A DNA stretch of 64,000 nucleotides from NCBI RefSeq assembly GCF_002288925.2, contig NW_022098031.1, positions 1,209,159 through 1,273,158 of the forward strand. Reading direction: 5' to 3'. This DNA is from Delphinapterus leucas (taxonomy: Eukaryota; Chordata; Mammalia; Artiodactyla; Monodontidae). This document shows positions 11,640 through 22,139 of this stretch, piece after piece. How positions within the stretch are numbered: the first letter of the stretch is position 1; each line of letters begins with the position of its first letter. Below the pieces are notes generated by a model. It had not been told where the DNA came from, searched no databases, and saw only the letters and a program-made list of their open reading frames with translations. Made by a program: the position numbers and the translations under genes.

Positions 11640-12462
11640 GTCCACAACTGACTTCTTAAAATTTTTAACTGATCTTAACAGAAAACAACTAACAAAATGG
11701 TAACAGTAAAGTCTTCTGTATCAATAATTACTTTAAATGTAAATGGATTAGATTCTCTAACCAAAAGACACAGAGTGGCTGAGTGAATTAAAAACAAGAC
11801 CCAACTACAAGCTGTCTACAAGAAACTCACTTTAGATTTAAGGACACATATAAGCTGAAAATGAAAGGATGGAAAAAAATATTCCATGTAAATGGTAACC
11901 AAAAGAGAGCAGGGGTTGAAAGAAAAAAAGTCGCAAGAGAAAAAGGACATTATATACTGATAAAAGGATCAATCTACCAGGAAGATAAAACAGTTACATA
12001 TGCATCCAAGGTCAGAGCACATAAATAATATATAGCGAACACTGACAGAACTGAAGGAAGAAATAAACACCAATACAACAAAAGTAGGAGACTTCAGTTC
12101 CCCACCTTCAGTAATGGACTGTAATATCTGAACAGAAGATCAGTAAAGAAATAGAGGTCCTGAATAACACAATAGAGCAAACATTTGCTAACATATGTAG
12201 AACATTCTACCCCACAACAGTAGAATACGCATTCTCCTCAAGCACACACAGATCTTTCTCCAGGATAGCTCACATGTTAGGACAAAAAACTAGCCTTAAC
12301 AAATTTAAGAAGATTGAAATCATACCACAAAGAAATGAAACTGGAAATCAATAGAAAAAGGAAAACTGGACAATTGACAAGCATGAAAATTAAACAACAT
12401 ACTCTTGAACAACCACTGGTTCAAAGAAAAAAATCAAAAAGGAAATTAAAAAATATTCTGAG

Positions 12463-12660
12463 GGCTTCCCTGGTGGTGCAGTGGTTGAGAGTCCGCCTGC
12501 TGATGCAGGGGACACGGGTTTGTGTCCCGGTCCGGGAAGATCCCACATGCCGTGGAACAGCTGGGCCCGTGAGCCATGGCCGCGGAGCCTGTGTGTCCAG
12601 AGCCTGTGCTCTGCAATGGGAGAGGCCACAACAGTGAGAGGCCCATGTACCGCAAAAAAA
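12463..12660 (+). mobile_element. CHR-type SINE, TTGAGAG head subfamily, inside L1
   Basis: Head 'gggcttccctggtggtgcag', body 'gagccatggccgcggagcct', end 'gaggcccatgtaccgc' followed by A. It lies within the endonuclease region of the older L1, so it is younger than that L1. The tail merges into an expanded TA/T tract (12663-12686), which obscures the target-site duplication. Confidence 0.92.
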
Positions 12661-12901
12661 AGTATATATATATTTTTTTTTTTTTTGAGACAACAAAAAT
12701 GAAAAAACAACACACCAAATTTATGGGATGCTGCAAAAGCAGTACTAAAAGGGAAGTTCATAGAAATAAATGCCTGTGTTAAAAAAGAAAAAAGATTTCA
12801 AATAAACAACTTACCTGTGCACATCAAGAAACTAGGAAAAGGAGGAACAAGTTATTGGCAGAAGGAAGGACACAACAAAGGTAAGAGCAGAAATAAATGA
12901 A

Positions 12902-14200
12902 ATAGAAAACAGAAATGCAGTAGCAAAAAAATGAATGAAGCTAAGAGCTGTTTTTTGAAAAAATAAAGTTTACAAACTTTGTCTAGACTGAGAAAAAAAC
13001 AGAGAAGTCCCAAATATTAAAATCAGAAATGAAAGAAAGAAGAGACATTGCAACTGATGCCACAGAAATGAAAAGTATCAAAAGAGACTATGATGCACAA
13101 CAGTATGCCAACAAATTGGATAACCTAGAAGAAACAGATAAATTCCTAGAAACATACTATAAATAAAATCATGAAGAAATAGAAAGTATGAATAAACCTC
13201 TAACCAACACAGAGATTGAATCAATAATCAAAAACCTCCCCAAAAAGAAAAGTCCAGGACCAGATGGTTTCACTGATGAATTCTACCAAACATTTAAAGA
13301 CAGATTAATACCAATCCTTCTCTTTCAAAAAATTGAAAAGGAGGGAACACTTGAAAACACATTTTTAAGAGGTCAGCATTACTTTGATACTAAAGACAGA
13401 CAAAAACACCACAAAAAAAGAAAACTACATGCCAACCTGATGAAAAGAGGTGCAAAAATCCAGAGCAAAATGCTAACAAAGCAAATTCAGTAGCATATTA
13501 AAATGATCATAAGCATGACAAAGTGAGATTTATCCCTGGGATACAAGGATGTTTCAACATACAAAAATCAATTAATGTGATACACAACGTTAATAGAATA
13601 AAGAATAAAAATCATATGATCATGTAAATGGATGCAGAAAAAGCATTTGAAAACATCTAACACCTTTTATGATAAAAACTCTTAATAAACTAGGTATAGA
13701 AAAAAATGTACCTCATTATAATAAAGGATATATATGACAAGCCCACAACTAACATACTCAATGGTGAAAAGCTAAAAGCTTTTCTTTTAAGATCATGAAC
13801 AAGGCAAGGATGCCCACTCTCACCACTTCTGCTTAACATAGTACTAGAAGACTTAGCCAGAGAAATTAGGCAAGAAACAGAAATAAAAGTCATCCAAATT
13901 AGAAAGGAAGAAGTAAAAGTGTTCCTGTTTGCAGACAACATGATCTTATATATAGAAAACCCTAAAGATTCCATTTTTAAAAAAGCTATTAGAACTAATA
14001 AATTCAGTAAAGTTGCAGGTTACAAAATCAACATACAAAAATCAGTAGCATTTATATAGACTAACAATGAACTATCTGAAAAGGAAATTAGGAAAATAAT
14101 CCTACTTATAATAGCACCAAAAGGAATAAAATACATATGAATAACCTTAACTAAAGGGGTGAAAGACTTATATACTGAAAACTACAAATCACTGATAAAA
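12902..14200 (+). pseudogene. L1 ORF2 reverse-transcriptase remnant
   Basis: The frame 13188-13493 carries the '[19 protein letters not shown]' signature of L1 reverse transcriptase, the region before palm motif A. Downstream, '[15 protein letters not shown]' at about 13919-13963 corresponds to palm motif C; the second catalytic aspartate is asparagine. ORF2p normally nicks DNA and copies RNA at the nick. Here the reading frame breaks repeatedly, so this is a fossil and not a gene. Confidence 0.85.
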
Positions 14201-15283
14201 GAAATGAATATGACACAAACAAATGGAAAAACATCTTATGTTCACTGATTGGAAGAACTGATATTGTTAAAATGACCATACTATCCAAAGTAATCTACAC
14301 ATTCATTGTATTCTCTATCAATATCCCAATGGCATTTTTTACAGAAACAGAAAAAACAGTTCTAAAATTCATATGAAATCACAAATGACTGTGAATAGCC
14401 AAATCAATCTTGAGAAAGAAGAACAAAGCTGCGGTATCACAGTTCCTGATTTCAAAATATATTACAAAGCTAGAGTAATCAAAACAGTATGGTACAATAT
14501 CATTTTAATTAAAACATCAAATCAAAACAGAGTACAAAGCAGAGAAATAAACCCGTGTGTATATGGTCAACTAATATTTGACAAGGGTACCAGGAATACA
14601 CAATGGGAAAAAGGATAGTTTGTTCAACAAAAAGTGTGGGGAAAACTGGATATCTACATGTAAAAGAATGAAACTGGACCCTAACTTTACATCATACAGA
14701 AAAACCAGCTCAAAATGCATCAAATTCTTAAACATAAGACCAAAACCTGTAAAACTCCTAGAAGAAAACGTAGGAGAAAAACTTCATGACAGTGGCCTTG
14801 GCGATGATTTCAAAGATATGACAGCAAAAGCACAGGCAACAAAAATAAGCAAGTGGTACTACATCAAACTAAAAAGTTTCTGCACAGTAAAGGGAACAAT
14901 TAAAAGGCAACCTATGGAATAGGAGAAACATATCTGAAAAGGGGTTATTGTCTAAAATATATGAGGAATTCCTACAACTCAATAGTTAAAAAAAAAAAAA
15001 CTAATACTCTGATTTAAAAATGAACTAGACTTGAACATTTCTCTAAAAAAGACATACAAAAGGTCAATGGTATATGAAAAAATGCTCAACATCACTAATT
15101 ATCAGAGAAATTCAAATCAAAACCACAATGAGATATCACCTCACACCTGTCAGTTTGCTTATTATCAAAAAAAAGACAAGAAGTGTTGGCTACGATGTAG
15201 AGAAATTGGAACCCTTGTATATTGGGAATGCAAAATGGTGCCATGGAAAACAGTATGGAGGTTTCTCAAAAAATTAAAAATAG

Positions 15284-15495
15284 GGCTTCCCTGGTGGCGC
15301 AGTGGTTGAGAGTCCGCCTGCAGATGCAGGGGACATGGGTTCGTGCCCTGGTCTGGGAAGATCCCACATGCCGCAGAGCAGCTGGGCCCGTGAGCCATGG
15401 CCGCTGAGCCTGCGCGTCCGGAGCCTGTGCTCCGCAGCAGGAGAGGACACAACAGTGAGAGGCCCGCGTACCGCACAAAAAAAAAAAAAAAAAAA
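15284..15495 (+). mobile_element. CHR-type SINE, TTGAGAG head subfamily, inside L1, with TSD
   Basis: The complete SINE has an A tail of about 20. The L1 sequence 'aaaaaattaaaaatag' occurs on both sides, at 15268-15283 and about 15496-15511: a 16-bp target-site duplication. Removing the SINE and one copy restores a continuous L1 ('ctcaaaaaattaaaaatag' into 'aactaccat'). Confidence 0.94.
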
Positions 15496-16074
15496 AAAAA
15501 ATTAAAAATAGAACTACCATATAACGGAGCAGTCCCATTTGTGGGTATTAATCCAAAAAAATTTAAATCAGGATCTCTAAAAGATAATAGTGCTTTTATG
15601 TTTATTACAGCAATATTCACAATAGCCACGATGTGGAAATAACCTAAATGTCCACCATTAGATGAACGGATAAAGAAAATGTGGTATATACATAAAATAG
15701 AATACTCTTTGACCTTAAAAAGAAGGAAATCCTGCAATATACAACATGAATGAACCTTGAGGACATTATGCTAAGAAAAATAAGCCAATCACAGAAACAT
15801 AAATATTGAATACTTCCACTAATATAAGGTATCTAAAATAATCAAATTCATAGAATCAAAGAGTGGAATGGTGGTTGCCAGGGGCTAGAGAGAGGAGGAA
15901 ATGGGGATAAAGTTTCAGTCAAGAAAGATAAATAAGCTCTAGAGATCTGCTGTTCAACATCGTACCTGCAGTCAACAATAATATATTATACACTTAGAAA
16001 CTGGTTAAGAGAATAGATCTTATGTTAAGTGATCCTCTCACTGTAAAATAAAATACAATATAAAATGAAACTGG

Positions 16075-16358
16075 GGACTTCCCTGGTGGCGTGGTGGTTA
16101 AGAATCCGCCTGCTGATGCAGGGGACACAGGTTCAAGCCCTGGTCTGGTAAGATCCCACATGCCACGGAGCAACTAAGCCTGTGCGCCACAACTACTGAG
16201 CCTGTGCTCTAGAGCCCGCGAACCACAGCTACTGAGCCCACGCGCCTACAGTCCATACTCCACAACAAGAGAAGCCACCGCAATGAGAAGCCCGCGCACC
16301 ACAACGAAGACCCAACACAGCCAAAAATAAATAAATAAACTTATAAAAAATAAATAAA
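16075..16358 (+). mobile_element. Long CHR SINE (TTAAGAA head) with TSD
   Basis: Begins 'ggacttccctggtggcgtgg' with 'ggttaagaatccgcc' in the head and 'gttcaagccctgg' as B box. The long GC-rich body has repeated 'ccacaactactgagcc' units, and the tail is (AAAT)n. The flanking duplication is 'taaaatgaaactgg' at 16061-16074 and 16359-16372, 14 bp and perfect. It inserted just past the 3' end of the older L1. Confidence 0.93.
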
Positions 16359-16411
16359 TAAAATGAAACTGGTTTTTGATTACAGATAGTTCAAGAAGCA
16401 CTGTTCTGGAC

Positions 16412-16630
16412 CAGGGATCAGCAAACTTTTTCTGTAAAAAGTGAGAGTAAACATGTAGGCTTTCCAGGCCAATCAGTCTCTGTTGCAACTACATAACTCT
16501 GCCCTTTTAGCATGAAAGCAGCCATAGACAATACATAAACAATGAATGTGTCTGTGTTTCAATAAAACTTTATATTAAAAAAAGATGATGGGCCAGATTT
16601 GATCCACAAGCTGTAGTTTGCCAACCCCTG
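16412..16630 (+). mobile_element. Complete hAT-type MITE with terminal inverted repeats
   Basis: The left end 'cagggatcagcaaact' and the right end 'agtttgccaacccctg' are inverted copies with 2 mismatches in 16. The interior matches the copy at 926-1105. About 219 bp, no transposase; mobilised in trans by a hAT transposase long ago. No convincing 8-bp target duplication remains. Confidence 0.75.
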
Positions 16631-16649
16631 TTATAAGCCATGAAACTCC

Positions 16650-16745
16650 AGGGAGCAGATGTCTCATTTGTTTTGGTCTTCACTGTCTCTCCAGTGCCTA
16701 AAATATCCTTCACATAATAGGTACTCAATAACTATGTATTTAAAT
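16650..16745 (+). mobile_element. L2 3'-end fossil
   Basis: Contains 'tctccagtgcctaaaatatc' and 'ataataggtactcaataact', the characteristic L2 3' end. Confidence 0.6.
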
Positions 16746-17680
16746 GATTAGTCTACTTTACGATGCAGGTGCAGGTCTTGCCTGAATTGATGTAGACGTC
16801 ATATGTCCAGGGCTATCAATGCCTTGGATGACCATGATAAGAATGTTAACTGACTCTGGTTAACCACAGATAACCAGATTAAAACAACAGATGTTCCACG
16901 GATCAAATATAGTCTGGGAAGCAAAGGCAATCACCAGTTGCTTGAAAAAAGAAAGGAAGAGGGTATTGGCACTTGTAGGTTTTAAGGAAGCTGTGAAAGT
17001 TTGAGAAGAATGGTAAGGAAAGCTAAAAGTGGTGTGTGATAGATACATTGCTTAGTTGAGGTTGGAGAGCATGAGTGAGAGGTGGCAATGACCCAGAAGG
17101 CAGCAGTGTCCTCTAACAAGGCCCTGGGCTTGGTGTTCCAGGTAGATTAGCCTAGAAGGAAGACTATTGAATAATACATCCTTGTCCTTTTCCTCTTTAA
17201 AAACCTCTGATGATACCACAGGAGTGTGAGGGAGACCACAAGCACCATTTCAAGGCAGCTCTAAGCACACTGAGTAGACACCATGAGCAAGGATCACCAT
17301 CCCAAGTTGAAAAAAATTTAAGAACAAGAAGTTATTACTGAAATTAAACAGCAACAGATGTATCCAAGGAATATTGTGGGAATTTGATCCCTTTATGAAT
17401 CTTGTGATAGATGAATGTATGGAGATCATATCCAGGGCAACAGAACAATAATGGAAAGGGGATAATACAAGGAAATAGTATCATCATGTTAGAATCCTTA
17501 GAAAGAGTATAAATGATGGCTGTGTTCAGCAGAGAAATCAATTGCTTCCACACGTCCCATCCTCAAAGGACTTGTTTTATTGTGATGTAAAAGTCAGGTG
17601 ATGCACACTTGTCATATTAAATTTTTTTATTGAAATTTTTAAAAACCCAAAATGCTGATAACTTGCTAAGATCAGATCCA
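16746..17680. other. Non-repetitive stretch, no gene supported
   Basis: Several short open frames on the minus strand (16860-17048, 17344-17553) have no recognisable domain. No exon or RNA gene was seen. Confidence 0.4.
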
Positions 17681-17689
17681 AAATTCCCT

Positions 17690-18060
17690 GACATCGAAAG
17701 TCTTTGATCATTTGGTTCCAATCTACCTTTCTCATCACTTCATGCCAGAAACCCCTTCCCCAAAATATACTGTTCCTAGAGCCACACCAGGCCATTTACT
17801 CTTTCCCTCAACATGCCTGATGCTTTCACATCTTGACACCTTGGCTCTAGCTATTCTCTTCCCTGCAATGCCTTTCTCTCCTCTTCATCCAGCAAAGTCT
17901 TAGCCCCCCTTGGAGACCTACACTGTGAAGCCTTCATGGCTCACTTACCAGATAGTTTGTCTCTCATTCCACTGCTCTGCCATTACATTCTATCCCAATC
18001 ATTTGTTTGCATGTCTGCCTGTGCGCTGAGACAGGGAGCTCCTTGAAAACTAGTTTTAAT
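17690..18060 (+). mobile_element. L2 LINE fossil
   Basis: The pyrimidine-rich order 'cctttctcatcacttcatgc', 'tgcctgatgctttcacatct', 'aatgcctttctctcctcttc' and 'gacagggagctccttgaaaa' matches the 3' part of L2. There is no open reading frame. Confidence 0.6.
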
Positions 18061-18640
18061 ATTCTGGTGCTTAAGCAGAATTGGCAAAAATGCAAAGAGC
18101 CCGTGATCTGCATTTAAAGCAATTATAGCAGTATTTTCTCCTGCATTCTCTCTTGCTACACTGATTTTCCTTCCTGCATTTATCCCTTCCCAGCTGAATC
18201 TTTTCTTTTGCTCTTCTCAGACCCAGACACAGGAGAAAACCTTTCTATGCAAGGTTGATAAGCTTATCTGTAAGAAGGGCTAAATAAATGTTTCCATTGT
18301 GTTTTAAAATTATTGAATACCCAAATCCACAAAGACATTTTAGAGGACTTTTCAATCCCATGTGTATTTTCAGGGAAGTGTATCTAATATGTTTTTATTA
18401 GTTAATTTACATTTAACTTATCAACATAATGTATTTAGTCATTACACTCCAAATCTAACACATTCCCTTAGGAAGCACAACAATCTATTTTTTTCGCTAT
18501 TAACAGGGTGTTTGTTTTCGCCAACTGAAACTTGACACAAAATAATATTAAACTGAATTTCTAGTTTCTTCAAAATAAAGTTTCTGAATGAACACAATAG
18601 AGTGCAAGATCATTGGGTTAGTACCATCAGGGGACTACAT
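18061..18640. other. AT-rich stretch, no gene seen
   Basis: No gene or clear repeat was recognised. Confidence 0.4.
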
Positions 18641-18647
18641 TGGAACC

Positions 18648-18936
18648 CTACTTTTTTTTTCTTTTTTTTCTTTTTTTTAACTTTTTCTTTTTTTGGCTGC
18701 ATCGGGTCTCAGTTGTGGCATGCAGGATCTTTCGTTCCGGCACACGAGCTCTTCGTTGTGCTGCATGAGCTTCTCTCTTGCTGTGGCACACAGGCTCCAG
18801 AGTGCGCAGGCTCTGTAGTTGTGGCATGCGGGCTTGGTTGCCCCAAGGCATGTGGGATCTTAGTTCACCGACCAGGTTCACGTCCCCTGCTTTGCAAGAC
18901 GGATTCTTAAACACTGGACCACCATGGAAATCCCTC
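18648..18936 (-). mobile_element. tRNA-derived SINE (CHR-related, internally repeated body)
   Basis: On the minus strand it opens 'gggatttccatggtggtcca', has 'ttaagaatccgtc', a B-box region and 'gaactaagatcccacatgcc', followed by several degenerate 'gcatgcgggctt'-like units and an A-rich tail (T-rich here, 18650-18695). Confidence 0.8.
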
Positions 18937-19020
18937 TCTCTTTCTTTCTTTTTTCTTTCTTTCTTTCTTCCTTCCTTCCTCTCCCTCTTTCTTTCACTCT
19001 TTCTTTTTTTCTTTCCCCCT
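18937..19020. repeat. CTTT/CCTT microsatellite
   Basis: Impure (CTTT)n/(CCTT)n tract, pyrimidine-only for about 80 bp, abutting the head of the SINE. Confidence 0.85.
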
Positions 19021-19149
19021 TACTTCGCTGTGTCATGAAACAGTTTCATATCATAACATTTTAATTTTATCATAATAAACATATATTTTAAATCCATTTG
19101 AGGTTACAAGGAACACACTCAAAAGCTGTAGCATCAAAATGGAACAGTG

Positions 19150-20340
19150 TGAGGGGGGAACTTCAGGATGGTATAAGAGTAAGACATAGAGATCACCTTC
19201 CTGCCCACAAATACATGAGAAATACATCTACATGTGGAACAACTCCTACAGAACACCTACTGAACACTGGCAGAAGACCTCAGACCTCACAAAAGTCAAG
19301 AAACTCCCCACGTACCTGGGTAGGGCAAAAGAAAAAAGAAAAAACAGAGACAAAGAATAGGGACGGGACCTGCACCAGTGGGGGGAGCTGTGAAGGCGGA
19401 AAGCGTTTCCACACACTAGGAAGCCCCTTCGCGGGCGGAGACTACAGGTGGCGGAGGGAGGAAGCTTCGAAGCCGCGGAAGAGAGCGCAGCCACAGGGGT
19501 GCGGAGGGCAAAGCGGAGAGATTCCCGCACAGAGGATCGGTGCCGACCAGCACTCACCAGCCCGAGAGGCTTGTCTGCTCACCCGCCGGGGCGGGCGGGG
19601 GCTGGGAGCTGAGGCTTGGGCTTCAGAGGTAGGATCCCAGGGAGAGGACTGGGGTTGGCTGCGTGAACACAGCCTGAAGGGGGCTAGTGCTTCCACAGCT
19701 AGCCGGGAGGGAGTTCGGGAAAAGGTCTAGAGCCGCAAAAGAGACAAGAGACTTTTTCTTGCCTCTGTTTCCTGGTGCCCAGGAGAGGGGATTAAGAGCG
19801 CTGCTTAAAGGAGCTCCAGAGACAGGCGCGAGCCGCGGCAAAAAGCGCGGACCCCAGAGACGGGCATGAGACGCTAAGGCTGCTACTGCCGCCACCAAGA
19901 AGCCTGTGTGCGAGCACAGGTCACTATCCACACCTCCCCTCCCGGGAGCCTGTGCAGCCCGCCACTGCCAGGGTCCCAGGATCCAGGGACAACTTTCCCG
20001 GGAGAACGCACGGCGCGCCTCAGGCTGGTGCAACGTCACGCTGCAGGCTCGCCCCACATAAGTACCCCTCCCTCCCCCCGGTCTGAGTGAGCCAGAGCCC
20101 CCGAATCAGTGGCTCCTTTAACCCCGTCCTGTCTGAGCAAAGAACAGACGCCCTCAGGCGACCTACACGCAGAGGCGAGTCCAAATCCAAAGCTGAGCCT
20201 CGGGAGCTGTGCAAACAAAGAAGAGAAAGGGAAAACTCTCCCAGCAGCCTCAGGAGCAGCGGATTAAAGCTCCACAATCAACTTGATGTACCCTGCATCT
20301 GTGGAATACCTGAATAGACAAGGAATCATCCCAAATTGAG
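19150..20340 (+). promoter_or_regulatory. L1 5' UTR / internal promoter region
   Basis: GC- and CpG-rich sequence in an AT-rich setting, placed directly upstream of an L1 ORF1. L1 5' UTRs in mammals hold an internal RNA polymerase II promoter. The large open frame at 19098-19730 is a by-product of GC content. Landmarks include 'cttgtctgctcacccgccgg', 'ctgctactgccgccaccaag' and 'catctgtggaatacctgaat'. Whether it still initiates transcription cannot be told from sequence. Confidence 0.7.
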
Positions 20341-20359
20341 GAGGTGGACTTTGGGAGCA

Positions 20360-20690
20360 ACGATATATTTTTTTTTCCCTTTTTCTCTTTTTTTGAGTGT
20401 GTATGTGTATGCTTCTTTGTGTGATTCTGTCTGTATAGCTTTGTTTTTACCATTTGTCCTAGGGTTCTGTCTGTCCGTTTTTTTGGTTTTTTGGGTTTTT
20501 TTGTTTTTTTTTTTTTGTATAGTTTTTAGCACTTGTTATCATTGGTGGATTTGTTTTTTTGGTTTGGTTGCTCTCTTCTTTTTATTTTTTATTACTTAAA
20601 AAAATTTTTTTAATCATTTTTTATTTTAATAACTTTATTTTATTTTATCTTCTTCATTCTTTCTTTCTTTCTTTTTCTCCCTTTTATTCT
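20360..20690. repeat. T-rich low-complexity spacer of L1
   Basis: A T-dominated tract with (TTTTG)- and (TTTA)-like runs lies between the 5' UTR and the pre-ORF1 region. It produces spurious hydrophobic open frames (20336-20599, 20559-20942). Confidence 0.75.
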
Positions 20691-21193
20691 GAGCCATGTG
20701 GAGGACAGGCTCTTGGTGCTCCAGCCAGGTGTCAGGGCTGTGCCTCTGAGGTGGGAGAGCCAAGTTCAGGACACTGGTCCACAAGAGACCTCCCAGCTCC
20801 ACGTAACATCAAACGGCGAAAATCTCCCAGAGATCTCCATCTCAAAACCAAGACCCAGCTTCACTCAATGACCAGCAAGCTACAGTGCTGGACACCCTAT
20901 GCCAAACAACTAGCAAGACAGGAACACAACCCTACCCATTAGCACAAAGGCTACCTAAACCCATAATAAGGCCACAGACACCCCAAAACACACACCACCA
21001 GACGTGGACCTGCCCACCAGAAAGACAAGATCCAGCCTCATCCAACAGAACACAGACACTAGTCCCCTCCACCAGGAAGCCTACACAACCCACTGAACCA
21101 ACCTTAGCCACTGGGGACAGATACCAAAAACAACGGGAACTACGAACCTGCAGCCTGCAAAAAGGAGACCCCAAACACAGTAAGTTAAGCAAA

Positions 21194-22081
21194 ATGAGAA
21201 GACAGAGGAATACACAGCAGATGAAGGAACAAGGCAAATACCCACCAGACCTAACAAATAAAGAGGAAATAGGCAGTCTACCTGAAAAAGAATTCAGAAT
21301 AATGACAGTAAAGACGATCCAGAATCTTGGAAACAGAATGGAGAAAATGCAAGAAACATTTAACAAGGACCTAGAAGAAACAAAGAGCAAACAAACAGTG
21401 ATGAACAACACAATCAATGAAATTAAAAATTCTCTAGAAGGGATCAATAGCAGAATAACTGAGGCAGAAGAACGGATAAGTGACCTGGAAGATAAAATAG
21501 GGGAAATAACTACTGCAGAGCAGAATAAATAAAAATGAATGAAAAGAACTGAGGACAGTGTCAGAGACGTCTGAGACAACACTAAACGCACCAACATTCG
21601 AATTATACGGGTCACAGAAGAAGAAGAGAAAAAGAAAGGGACTGAGAAAATATCTGAAGAGATTATAGTTGAAAACTTCCCTAATATGGGAAACGAAATA
21701 GTTAATCAAGTCCAGGAAGCATAGAAAGTCCCATACAGGATAAATCCAAGGAGAAACATGCCAAGACACATATTAATCAAACTATCAAAAATTAAATACA
21801 AAGAGAAAATATTAAAAGCAGCAAGGAAAAAACAACAAATAACTCAAAAGGGAATCCCCATAAGGTTAACAGCTGATCTTTCAGCAGAAACTCTGCAAGC
21901 CAGAAGGGGGTGGGAGGACATATTTAAAGTGATGAAGGAGAAAAACCTACAACCAAGATTACTCTACCCAGCAAGGATCTCATTCAGATTTGACGGAGAA
22001 ATTAAAACAGACAAGCAAAAGCTAAGAGAATTCAGCACCACCAAACCAGCTTTACAACAAATGCTAAAGGAACTTCTCTAG
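21194..22081 (+). pseudogene. L1 ORF1 (RNA-binding chaperone), disrupted
   Basis: ORF1p is the L1 RNA-binding trimer. The chosen start is the ATG at 21194 ('MRRQRNTQQMKEQGKYPPDL'), where homology to ORF1 begins. An N-terminal coiled coil follows, with heptad-like 'NSLEGINSRITEAEERISD' at about residues 77-95. The frame then has stops at 21530, 21536, around the end of 'DSVRDV' near 21573, and at about 21722. The later open block 21758-22081 encodes the RRM/C-terminal domain region ('ILIKLSKIKYKEKILKAARK', 'TADLSAETLQARRGWEDIFK', 'NLQPRLLYPARISFRFDGEI'). All pieces lie in one frame, so decay was mainly by point mutation. Confidence 0.88.
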
Positions 22082-22139
22082 GCAGAAAAAACAAGAGAAG
22101 GAAAAAACCTACAATAACAAACCCAAAACAATTAAGAAA

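Larger units (their letters stand above)
11640..16060 (+). mobile_element. LINE-1 (old, ORF2 plus 3' UTR), two SINE insertions
   Basis: Starts just before ORF2 ('aatgtaaatggattagattc', endonuclease N-terminus) and continues through reverse transcriptase, the C-terminal domain and a 3' UTR ('ggtggttgccaggggctaga') to an A-rich end near 16060. ORF1 is absent. Stops and frameshifts are frequent. The reverse-transcriptase catalytic motif reads FADN at 13928-13939 instead of FADD, so the copy could not act even if the frame were open. SINEs at 12463 and 15284 inserted later. It is visibly more decayed than the L1 at 19-26.5 kb and belongs to an older subfamily, with a different 3' UTR. Confidence 0.88.

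Noticed and set aside
15165..15737. 190-codon minus-strand open frame
   Set aside because: It runs through a SINE and antisense L1 sequence. The reading is a by-product of SINE composition; the same peptide phrases recur at every such SINE.
19020..19160. Target-site duplication for the near full-length L1
   Set aside because: Sequence after the tail ('gaaagtttgaattttgcagt') was compared with the 5' flank and no match of useful length was found. The 5' edge is not exactly known.
19098..20317. Cluster of open frames up to 210 codons in a CpG-rich block, at first sight a gene with a CpG island
   Set aside because: The block continues directly into an L1 ORF1 and ORF2 and has the layout of an L1 5' UTR.
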